Assembly (NCBI RefSeq): GCF_000368145.1
Contig: NZ_KB849282.1
Coordinates: forward strand, 440,129 to 504,128
Length of the DNA: 64,000 nucleotides
From: Acinetobacter guillouiae CIP 63.46
Lineage (GTDB): Bacteria; Pseudomonadota; Gammaproteobacteria; Pseudomonadales; Moraxellaceae
Reading direction: 5' to 3'
Part shown: piece after piece, positions 55,615 through 64,000 of the stretch
Numbering within the stretch: the first letter of the stretch is position 1
Layout: every line of letters begins with the position of its first letter
Notes under the pieces: model-generated
Database searches by the model: none
What the model was told of the DNA's origin: nothing
Seen by the model: only the letters and a program-made list of their open reading frames with translations
Position numbers and translations under genes: made by a program

Positions 55615-55920
55615 TTATGGACGGATTTCTTTTAATTCTCTTTGGATAAAGTGCTGAATCATTTCCCGATAAAGCATTTCCACCAAATCAGGGTTGGTAC
55701 CAACATCTATGGCTTTCTGACGTACTTTATTAATTACTTGTTGTACACGCTCTGGAGACTGTACGTCGTCTACATTACGTTTAAATCGGACAGCTTGATC
55801 AACATAAAATTGGCGGGTTGCAATCAGCTCAATCAGTTCCTGATCCAACTGATCGATTCGATCACGTACTTGTTCTAATGATTCACATTTCTCTTTTTTA
55901 ATCATCTGTTTTTTCTGCAT
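55615..55920 (-). CDS. AroQ-type chorismate mutase
   Basis: All-helical protein of 101 residues. SLEQVRDRIDQLDQELIELI followed by ATRQFYVDQAVRFKRN gives the conserved Arg and Lys residues of AroQ/PchB enzymes, and EMLYREMIQHFIQRE completes the third helix. It would convert chorismate to prephenate, or act as an isochorismate-pyruvate lyase-like protein. It is a stand-alone domain, not fused to PheA or TyrA. Its first 23 bases overlap the end of the upstream DsbA-like gene, so the two are probably translated together. Confidence 0.88.
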   Translation of the reverse strand: MQKKQMIKKEKCESLEQVRDRIDQLDQELIELIATRQFYVDQAVRFKRNVDDVQSPERVQQVINKVRQKAIDVGTNPDLVEMLYREMIQHFIQRELKEIRP

Positions 55921-57238
55921 CCTGTGCTTCTATATGATGTTGAGCGCGTTCCAACTCATTCTCGGCTTTATACTTCTGTTCTAACACATTACTAAAAATA
56001 CTTTCAATCATCCAAACCCGATATAGGCTATTAAAAACGTAACGCTTTCCTTCAATGCGCAATTCTAAAACAGGAAAATCAGGTTGATGCTTCTCTGCAC
56101 ATTGCTGATCATTGGCTGTTAATAAAGCTTCAACATCTGTATCTGTTAGATTTTCAATCCCTAAATCATGTTGCATTTGCTGTAAATGCGGCTTGAATGA
56201 TAAATCACGCCCCTTGGTCCAAACCGCTTGTAAAATGTCATACATCACATCTACACGTTGCTCTTCTGGTACGCTGTAATAAAGCTTTGCCATATTTAAG
56301 GTGCTTTCAGCAGTCGGACGACAGAACGGGGTAAATTTCACTTCTGAGCGCTTGGAAAGACGGGTTGCCAAACTCCAATCAAAAAAGTCCCGACCGTGAT
56401 AACTCAGCGGAAATAAGTTCAACTGAATATTATAATAATTTGCGAGTTCTTCTTTGATATATGCCAATAATAACCAACTGATTGGGTCTTCTAAGGCAAT
56501 ATATAAATCAAGTTCAGGATGCATGGCCTGAATTTCAGCAAGCTCTTCCGCATCACTCATCAAATGCTCACGCCATTCAATGTGATTGATCAGAAAAATA
56601 GGGTTATCAATCAATAATTTTTGTTGTTTTAAGCGACGAGTCAGCCGTAATAAATCATCCACTGCATGATATTTACGTCCACCAAATTCAAAATAGCTTT
56701 CTAAAATTGGGCTTTGACCAAAAATACGTTCTGGAAAATTCTGTGGTTTTTGATGCTGACTAGCCATCACGAATAAAGTGCGCAATTTGCCATACTGCTG
56801 TTGCCACAGCATATGGAATACATCTTCAAGTAAATAAAGAAAATTTTGACCGGTCAGCGGTGTATTTCTAAGGATTGTTTCCGCTTGTTGTAATGCTTCT
56901 TGAGTTGGTTGTTCTGGTTTTTCATCATCATAACTAAAGCGATGTTGATTGGCTAAGATTTTGGCGTCTTCTAAACTATAATTGCGCCATTCCTCTATAG
57001 TCATGCCATTGGGGGGTTCTGCTGCGGTATTGGAAATAATCACCTTAAGTGGCTTTAAATCATCACTTAAAAGATCTTCCAATTGGGTCAGTTGCTGTAC
57101 AGCAAGATAACTATAAACATCATCTAAACGCAGATAAATACTCAGTCCCTGTTCCGTAGATAACACCTCTTGACGAATCGGCTTTTGGTAAAACCAACTC
57201 GATCGGATTGGATCAAACCAACGGCGTAACAGTGACAT
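55898..57238 (-). CDS. DsbA/HCCA-isomerase-like thioredoxin-fold protein
   Basis: Protein of 446 residues from the ATG at 57238, with CGAGG about ten bases before it. The frame also opens at 57307. Two stretches look like kappa-GST/DsbA-type thioredoxin folds: IYLRLDDVYSYLAVQQLTQL near residue 30, and DLYIALEDPISWLLLAYIKE near 250. Each begins with a beta strand and an S-Y/W-L segment like 2-hydroxychromene-2-carboxylate isomerase. No CxxC redox motif is seen, so oxidoreductase activity is unlikely. The function is unknown. It overlaps chorismate mutase by 23 bases. Confidence 0.65.
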   Translation of the reverse strand: MSLLRRWFDPIRSSWFYQKPIRQEVLSTEQGLSIYLRLDDVYSYLAVQQLTQLEDLLSDDLKPLKVIISNTAAEPPNGMTIEEWRNYSLEDAKILANQHRFSYDDEKPEQPTQEALQQAETILRNTPLTGQNFLYLLEDVFHMLWQQQYGKLRTLFVMASQHQKPQNFPERIFGQSPILESYFEFGGRKYHAVDDLLRLTRRLKQQKLLIDNPIFLINHIEWREHLMSDAEELAEIQAMHPELDLYIALEDPISWLLLAYIKEELANYYNIQLNLFPLSYHGRDFFDWSLATRLSKRSEVKFTPFCRPTAESTLNMAKLYYSVPEEQRVDVMYDILQAVWTKGRDLSFKPHLQQMQHDLGIENLTDTDVEALLTANDQQCAEKHQPDFPVLELRIEGKRYVFNSLYRVWMIESIFSNVLEQKYKAENELERAQHHIEAQDAEKTDD

Positions 57239-57431
57239 GCGTAGAGCCTCGAAATAAGCACTGAAAAATAAAAGAAAATCTGATTGAAACTCGCTCAAGC
57301 ATACCATTCATTCACGGGTGATGCTGAGAAAATTAATTCTAACCAGTCATAACAAAACTTATAACAATTTGAATCTGAATGATCAATATCCCAAAACTCG
57401 ATAAAATTTAAATCGTTAGGTCAATGCAATA

Positions 57432-57458
57432 AAAAGCACCCAATTCATGAGTGCTTTT
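57432..57458 (-). terminator. rho-independent terminator of ilvD
   Basis: Read leftward, AAAAGCAC (57458-57451) pairs with GTGCTTTT (57439-57432) around an AT-rich loop and ends in Ts, about 30 bases past the ilvD stop. Confidence 0.75.
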
Positions 57459-57486
57459 GTTTTGTTTGGGAATCTTATTTTAACGC

Positions 57487-59316
57487 TTAGATTTCACGCA
57501 CCGCACCTTTCGACGCACTGGTGGTATGCATAGCATAAGCTTTTAATGCTTTTGAAACCTTACGTGGACGTTCTTCAGCTGGCTGCCAACCTTTTTCGTC
57601 TTGAACTTTACGGCGTGCAGCTAAGGTTGCATCATCAACAGCGAGATGAATTGTACGATTTGGAATATCGATTTCAATCAAATCACCATCTTCAACCAAT
57701 CCAATAACACCGCCCTCAGCAGCTTCTGGCGATACGTGACCAATGGAAAGACCTGAAGAACCACCAGAGAAACGACCATCTGTAAGTAAAGCACATTCTT
57801 TACCTAAACCTTTCGATTTTAGATAGCTGGTTGGGTAAAGCATTTCTTGCATACCCGGACCACCACGTGGACCTTCATAACGGATGACAACCACATCACC
57901 AGCTTTGATTTCATGACCAAGAATTGAATCTACAGCAGCGTCTTGGCTTTCAAAGACACGAGCCGTACCATTAAATTTCAGGATTGAATCATCTACACCC
58001 GCAGTTTTTACAATACAACCGTCTACAGCGATGTTTCCGTACAGTACAGCCAAGCCACCGTCTTTAGAGAATGCATGTTCAGCATTACGGATCACACCTT
58101 TTTCACGGTTACCATCTAAAGTTTGATAATAACGGTTTTGTGAAAATGCTGTTTGAGTCGGAACACCACCTGGTGCTGAACGGAAGAACTCGTAAACCTC
58201 TGGATCTTCGGTACGAATAATATCCCATTTATCTAAGGCATCTTTCAACGTATTTTCGTGTACGGTATAGACTGATGTATCCAATAGGCCTGCACGATCC
58301 AATTCACCTAGAATTGACATGATACCACCTGCACGATGGACATCTTCCATATGGACATCTTGTTTTGCAGGCGCAACTTTACACAACACAGGCACTTTAC
58401 GCGATAAACGATCAATATCGTCCATGGTAAAATCAACACCTGCTTCATGTGCCGCAGCCAATAAATGCAATACGGTATTGGTTGAACCACCCATTGCAAT
58501 ATCTAGCGTCATCGCATTTTCATAAGATGCTTTGGTCGCAATTGAACGCGGTAATATGGTGTAGTCATCTTGTTCATAATGGCGCTTTGCCAACTTAACA
58601 ATCAATTGACCGGCTTTTTCAAATAATTTTTGACGATTTGCATGGGTTGCTAAAGTTGAACCATTACCCGGTAAAGATAAACCAAGGGCTTCTGTCAAAC
58701 AGTTCATTGAGTTGGCTGTAAACATACCTGAACATGAACCACAAGTTGGGCAAGCTGAACGCTCGTATTGTTTTACTTCTTCATCGGTAAAACTATCATC
58801 AGCAGCAACCACCATTGCATCAACGAGATCAATCGCATGTTCTGTACCACGGATTTTAACTTTACCCGCTTCCATTGGGCCGCCAGACACAAATACCACA
58901 GGAATGTTCAGACGCATTGCCGCCATTAACATTCCTGGTGTGATTTTGTCACAGTTAGAAATACACACCATGGCATCTGCACAATGCGCATTGACCATGT
59001 ATTCAACAGAATCTGCAATCAAATCACGCGAAGGCAATGAATACAGCATGCCATCATGCCCCATTGCAATACCATCATCGACCGCAATCGTATTGAATTC
59101 TTTTGCCACGCCACCCGCTGCTTGAATTTGTTCAGCAACCAGCTGACCTAAGTCTTTCAGATGTACATGACCAGGTACAAATTGAGTAAATGAGTTGACT
59201 ACCGCAATAATCGGTTTACCAAAATCTTCATCTTTCATTCCTGTTGCACGCCATAAGCCACGTGCGCCAGCCATATTTCTTCCATGTGTCGATGTTTTTG
59301 AACGATAGTCAGGCAT
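57487..59316 (-). CDS. ilvD: dihydroxy-acid dehydratase
   Basis: Fe-S enzyme of 609 residues in valine, isoleucine and pantothenate synthesis. Cluster cysteines lie in [12 protein letters not shown] (near residue 122) and [20 protein letters not shown] (near 195). [19 protein letters not shown] near 515 is the other signature. The frame opens five codons earlier at an ATG (59331). The start at 59316 ([20 protein letters not shown]) matches E. coli IlvD exactly in position. It stands alone, with no other ilv gene in the window. Confidence 0.97.
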   Translation of the reverse strand: MPDYRSKTSTHGRNMAGARGLWRATGMKDEDFGKPIIAVVNSFTQFVPGHVHLKDLGQLVAEQIQAAGGVAKEFNTIAVDDGIAMGHDGMLYSLPSRDLIADSVEYMVNAHCADAMVCISNCDKITPGMLMAAMRLNIPVVFVSGGPMEAGKVKIRGTEHAIDLVDAMVVAADDSFTDEEVKQYERSACPTCGSCSGMFTANSMNCLTEALGLSLPGNGSTLATHANRQKLFEKAGQLIVKLAKRHYEQDDYTILPRSIATKASYENAMTLDIAMGGSTNTVLHLLAAAHEAGVDFTMDDIDRLSRKVPVLCKVAPAKQDVHMEDVHRAGGIMSILGELDRAGLLDTSVYTVHENTLKDALDKWDIIRTEDPEVYEFFRSAPGGVPTQTAFSQNRYYQTLDGNREKGVIRNAEHAFSKDGGLAVLYGNIAVDGCIVKTAGVDDSILKFNGTARVFESQDAAVDSILGHEIKAGDVVVIRYEGPRGGPGMQEMLYPTSYLKSKGLGKECALLTDGRFSGGSSGLSIGHVSPEAAEGGVIGLVEDGDLIEIDIPNRTIHLAVDDATLAARRKVQDEKGWQPAEERPRKVSKALKAYAMHTTSASKGAVREI

Positions 59317-59902
59317 TTGTATTTCCAACATTGTTTGAGCTTGAAATGAATATCAATTCACTCTGGCTAAATAAAACTGATGATATAGCAATAAATCAGT
59401 CGAAATATGAACACATCATACTATAACTTAGCATATAACCAATGATCTTGAGCATGATCTTTTTTTAAACAAGACGTGTCTATTGATATTCCAACAAGCT
59501 TTGTAGATAAATAAAACATTAGAATTTAATATAACGCTATCGTGTTGGATAAGACACAAAACTTCTATGAATAATTTTTTATTTTTTAATAAAAAATATT
59601 TATCATTTAACAAAATTCACTAAATTTTATTTTATAAAAGCTCTCTAAACGAACCTCGTTTATTCACTTTCAAACAGATTATTTCTGTTTAATCAAAATG
59701 TTTTTTTGCTGATGCTTCTGCTCGGTTAACTTGGCAATCGATATCATTTGGTGATGTATGATTTATTCAAAATAAACCAGAATAGTAAATAATTTAAAAC
59801 GCCCGATGAATTTCATCGGGCGTTTGCATGCAATAAGGTTCAACCGATTTGAAGAATAAACACCTTCTTTTAAACTGAATTTATTTGATTATGCATTCAG
59901 TT
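59317..59902. other. 586-base AT-rich intergenic region
   Basis: Between ilvD and tpgA, both leftward. It holds the tpgA terminator (59797-59825) and presumably the ilvD promoter near 59340-59420. A 61-codon leftward frame at 59428-59613 is Lys/Phe-rich with no ribosome site and looks spurious. Nothing else was seen. Confidence 0.5.
59797..59825 (-). terminator. rho-independent terminator of tpgA
   Basis: A 14-bp stem, AAACGCCCGATGAA (59797-59810) with TTCATCGGGCGTTT (59812-59825), lies about 80 bases past the tpgA stop and is followed leftward by TTTTAAATTATT. Confidence 0.8.
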
Positions 59903-60760
<858 letters not shown>

Positions 60761-63700
60761 TTAGTCAATTACACCACTGATACCAATACGAACACTTGGG
60801 TCGCCTTGAGATGCTGCCGCAACACCACCTGTAATCGACCAACGTCCATTGTCTGCAGTTTTACGTAAGGTCACACCTACCGCATTCTCACCACCATGGT
60901 ATGCCGCACCTGCAGCATAGGTATATTTACCTGGAATATATGGTGCTGATTCAAGTGCCATTGCTGCTGCAATACCCGCATTGGCTTTTTTCTCAACATC
61001 ATCAATCCGGTTATTGGTAATACGGAAAGCGTTGTCTAACTTGTTGCTGACATTGTCAATTTTGCTATTCAATGTTTGATCCGCTTGGTTCAATGCATCG
61101 ATTGCACCACCGACATTGTTATACTTAGAGTCACCTACATTGTAAGTTGGGGCAGTGAAGCTACCCGTAATATTGTCATAGCCAGCACCGCCACCTAAGA
61201 ATTCAACAACTTTTTGACCTGTTGTTGCAACTTTTTGGTTCGTTGCATTCAACTGAGAACCATTAACGGCATCTGTAGATGTCGCATTCACTGCCCCATC
61301 TTTAACACCTGTCACAACACGGTTACCATCTTTACCCGCCACACTCACACTGGTACCACCAGTATCTTTCGCAACTGTAACTGTTGCATCCTTACCTGCT
61401 TGTTGAACTAAGCCGACACTACCATTGTTAATATCATTTTTGATATTGCTGATATCCGTTGAGTTTTGATCAACTTGTTGCTGAACATTCCATAATTGAC
61501 CACCATTTACAGCATCTTTAGAACCTTGGCTAACTGCACCATCTTTTACATTGCTAATGGTTGTGCCATTTGCACCACCACCAAGTGTAATCTTATCTTT
61601 TGATGCATCGTCATATTTAACGGCATTATTAGCAAGCTCATTGACATTGTTATTCACAGTGCCAATTGCGCTATCTAACTGCCCTTTATTAACTGCATCT
61701 GTAGCATTTACAGCATTTGCCACGTTGGTAATTGTTTTATTACCCGCGTTAATACCTGCCACCGTTACACTTGGTCCACCGGCAATGGTTAATCCTGTGT
61801 TGTTTATCACAACCGCATTATTACCAATTGAGAATCCAGTATTATTGAGAACCGTATCACCTGCTTTCACAGAATCAACTGTTAAATCTTTTGCTGTTGA
61901 TACTTCATAGTTGTCTGAACCATCAGCATTTTTGCTCTTATTCACAACAATATTCTGACCATTAGAAACAGTCGTTTTAGATGTTGTTGCTGCAGAACCA
62001 ATGGCTTTATCCAATGCTGTTAATGCATCACCGACATTCGACTGATTACCTTGTGCAACATTATAAGTTGGTCCAGTAATGGTGCCGTCAGCATTGACCT
62101 TCGCATTACCGCCCAAACCATTTACAAGTGCGTTTTGAGTGGTAACAACTTGGTTACCAACAGCTTTTAACTGCGCTACGTTTACAGCATCAGCATCTGC
62201 GCTACCCGCTGCAACACCAGTAATTTGACGATAAATACCGCTTGCCGCATCACCAACTGCTACTGCACCAGTTGTTGATGTTGTATTGCTAATTGCTGTT
62301 TTGTCTGCACTTGTTACAGCTGACAACGCATAACCCGCAACACCTGCACCAGTCGTCGCCGCTGAGCCATTGCCTAACACAACTGAACCAGCAACTGTTT
62401 TGGTTACATTGTTTCCAAGTACAAACGTATCATCTGTAAGCACTTGGTTATTATTACCCACAGAATAACTGTTTGCACCATCAACAATGGTCGGGTCACC
62501 AATCGCACCAGAATGGTTGCCTTTCACTTTATTGCCCGTACCAATACTGATTGATTGTGTACCTAATGCCTCAGCACCCTGACCAATTGCAATGGATTGT
62601 TTGCCCTCAGCTTTTGTATTGTGACCTAATGCAACAGCACTATCTGCACCCGTTGCCACAATTGCATTTACACCAATCGCTGTAGAGTTTAAACCACCTG
62701 CACTTGAGTCATTGGTTGTACCTAAATCACCTTTCGACATATCTGCATTGGTATGGAAGAACTTAATACCATCGGTATTCATCTTCTGTACTGTTTGGCC
62801 AATCGTCAGACGATCTGTGGTTTCTTGACCTTGCTTATCGTAGGTTAAGAACAATGAATCTTGGTTTTTATTGTCAGGTTTCGTATTTACAACTTGATCA
62901 ATAATATTCACTTTGTTGCCATTACCATCTACAACTTCAGTGATGTTTTTCGTGACAGCTTGCTTCAATTGCTCTTCAGTCGCGGCTCTACCTTTAGTCG
63001 CAAAATCACTTGCTCTTAAGTCAGTATTACTTAAGCCTTCGATTGTATTGCTGGCTTTATTTACAACAACATTACCTACTGTCACTTTGTCGAAGTTTAC
63101 GTCTTTCGCTGTCGCAACTTGATAATTACTTGAACCATCTGCATTGGTACCAGCAGTCACAACAACGTTGTCTCCTGCCGTAACTGTGGTCTTCGCTTTG
63201 GTTGCTGAATCTTTAATGCTGTTGATTGCACCATCAATTGTGTTTGAACCCGTGCCACCAATGTTGCTTGTCGTAATGATGCCAGTCGTTGCATCTCTCG
63301 TGGTCAAACCGCCAATTGCATTTTTCAGACTATTACCAACATCATACAATTGACTACCGTTGATCGCATCAGTTGATGTTGCGTTAATAGCGCCTGCTTT
63401 AACATTGGTGATTGTTGTTCCACCTGTACCTGCAAGGGTTACGCTATCGTAGTTTGCACTACCATCAGCATTCTTGTCGTACTTCACTGCAAACTTATCA
63501 GTTTCACCTTGCGATGCATTCAGGGTATTGATCGCTTTGTTAATGCTGGTTTCTGTGTTGCCACTACCGTCTTTCACTGTCAACGCTGTGTTATCTACAC
63601 CTGCAATGGTATTGCCTGAGCCATCTTTAACCGAGATACCATCTTTACCGATCACTGTAGAACCATTTGTACCATTGGTGCCATCGTTCACTGTAATGCC

Positions 63701-64000
63701 AGTTAAGTTATTGAGGTTTTTATTTAACTCAATCGCAACTTGACCATTTGCAACCTTCGTAGTGATGTTGCTATCTGCACCAACAACTTCAACCGCTTCG
63801 CCTAACTTCTTGTTAACTGTATTGCCGTCTGCTGCTTTTAAGCCAAAGCCAGTATTAGTAAGACCTGTACTTAAGCTATCCAACTGACCTTTATTCACCG
63901 CATCGCTTGCTGCTGTCGCATCTGCTACATTTTCAACTTTGTTGCCATTTGCATCTAAACCATTTGCTTTCACTTTGCCTGCAAATACTGGTGCGTCTGC
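60761..64000 (-). CDS. ataA: trimeric autotransporter adhesin, 3' part (AtaA-like)
   Basis: Partial: the frame is open to the window edge, so the N-terminus is missing and at least 1079 C-terminal residues are present. The sequence is stalk and connector repeats (VNATSTDAVNGSQL, NATDAVNKGQLDS, FGG-type FLGGGAGYDN and GLGGNAKVN with APTYNV or GPTYNV). A YadA-like head is embedded near 62350-62720 (ALGHNTKAEGKQSIAIGQGA and similar). The last 90 residues are coiled coil plus a four-strand YadA anchor ending RIGISGVID. It would form a surface fibre for attachment and aggregation. The tpgA partner follows. Rightward open frames over this gene are shadows. Confidence 0.93.
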   Translation of the reverse strand, partial: ADAPVFAGKVKANGLDANGNKVENVADATAASDAVNKGQLDSLSTGLTNTGFGLKAADGNTVNKKLGEAVEVVGADSNITTKVANGQVAIELNKNLNNLTGITVNDGTNGTNGSTVIGKDGISVKDGSGNTIAGVDNTALTVKDGSGNTETSINKAINTLNASQGETDKFAVKYDKNADGSANYDSVTLAGTGGTTITNVKAGAINATSTDAINGSQLYDVGNSLKNAIGGLTTRDATTGIITTSNIGGTGSNTIDGAINSIKDSATKAKTTVTAGDNVVVTAGTNADGSSNYQVATAKDVNFDKVTVGNVVVNKASNTIEGLSNTDLRASDFATKGRAATEEQLKQAVTKNITEVVDGNGNKVNIIDQVVNTKPDNKNQDSLFLTYDKQGQETTDRLTIGQTVQKMNTDGIKFFHTNADMSKGDLGTTNDSSAGGLNSTAIGVNAIVATGADSAVALGHNTKAEGKQSIAIGQGAEALGTQSISIGTGNKVKGNHSGAIGDPTIVDGANSYSVGNNNQVLTDDTFVLGNNVTKTVAGSVVLGNGSAATTGAGVAGYALSAVTSADKTAISNTTSTTGAVAVGDAASGIYRQITGVAAGSADADAVNVAQLKAVGNQVVTTQNALVNGLGGNAKVNADGTITGPTYNVAQGNQSNVGDALTALDKAIGSAATTSKTTVSNGQNIVVNKSKNADGSDNYEVSTAKDLTVDSVKAGDTVLNNTGFSIGNNAVVINNTGLTIAGGPSVTVAGINAGNKTITNVANAVNATDAVNKGQLDSAIGTVNNNVNELANNAVKYDDASKDKITLGGGANGTTISNVKDGAVSQGSKDAVNGGQLWNVQQQVDQNSTDISNIKNDINNGSVGLVQQAGKDATVTVAKDTGGTSVSVAGKDGNRVVTGVKDGAVNATSTDAVNGSQLNATNQKVATTGQKVVEFLGGGAGYDNITGSFTAPTYNVGDSKYNNVGGAIDALNQADQTLNSKIDNVSNKLDNAFRITNNRIDDVEKKANAGIAAAMALESAPYIPGKYTYAAGAAYHGGENAVGVTLRKTADNGRWSITGGVAAASQGDPSVRIGISGVID

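Noticed and set aside
59428-59613. 61-codon leftward frame between ilvD and tpgA
   Set aside because: AT-driven composition, no ribosome binding site and no recognisable similarity.
61551-63743. Several rightward open frames opposite the autotransporter gene
   Set aside because: They are low-complexity shadows caused by the adhesin's biased, repetitive codons. None has a ribosome site or recognisable domain.

Overview
The window reads as an AT-rich gammaproteobacterial chromosome, almost certainly an Acinetobacter. The main evidence is a trimeric autotransporter of the AtaA type followed by a TpgA-type partner at the right end. The dapA-bamC-purC and ribF-ileS-lspA-fkpB orders, dapB beside dnaJ, and the codon and base use of the housekeeping genes agree. 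Nearly all of the window is coding. No rRNA, tRNA, CRISPR array, prophage or complete insertion sequence was seen.

Layout. 0.1-5.2 kb: BASS-family symporter, nicotinamidase, dapA-bamC-purC, and a DUF4303-like gene. 5.3-9.3 kb: a small heavy-metal-binding protein behind a MerR/CueR-type promoter, a TonB-dependent receptor and a small exported protein. 9.3-20 kb: a large exported glycerophosphodiesterase, rarA, a Fur-box-controlled esterase, a UPF0260 protein, a DUF1328 peptide, dienelactone hydrolase, HIT protein, mutY, an M23 lipoprotein, tag and a zinc alcohol dehydrogenase. 20.5-26.6 kb: MocR regulator, LysR regulator divergent from an aldo/keto reductase, MFS exporter and START-domain protein. 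26.6-30.3 kb: dapB, two small exported acidic proteins, dnaJ with a sigma-32-like promoter, and a membrane protein. 30.4-35.4 kb: RND pump and adaptor divergent from a TetR regulator, then ppc.

38.3-41.3 kb is the accessory island. A proteasome-like Ntn-hydrolase gene lies divergent from a three-gene cassette: a free-standing VgrG-C-terminus-like protein, a LysM plus M15 peptidoglycan peptidase, and a small exported protein. I read this as an orphan type VI secretion effector/immunity module. 41.6-46.2 kb: RutG-like permease, nucleotidyltransferase, TDT transporter and ribF. 46.3-50.1 kb: ileS-lspA-fkpB with overlapping genes. 50.2-54.6 kb: Asp/Glu racemase divergent from a LysR regulator, TauE/SafE permease and a PuuA-like ligase. 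55.2-59.3 kb: exported protein, chorismate mutase overlapping a DsbA/HCCA-like protein, and ilvD. 59.9-64 kb: tpgA and the 3' part of the ataA-like gene, which runs off the window.

A dispersed repeat of about 310-330 bp occurs three times (8.5, 20.2 and 54.65 kb), once in inverted orientation and once truncated. It carries four nested or adjacent hairpins. One of them differs between copies by paired, compensating base changes, so the folded structure rather than a protein appears to be conserved. This repeat and the 38.3-41.3 kb cassette are the two observations most worth following up.
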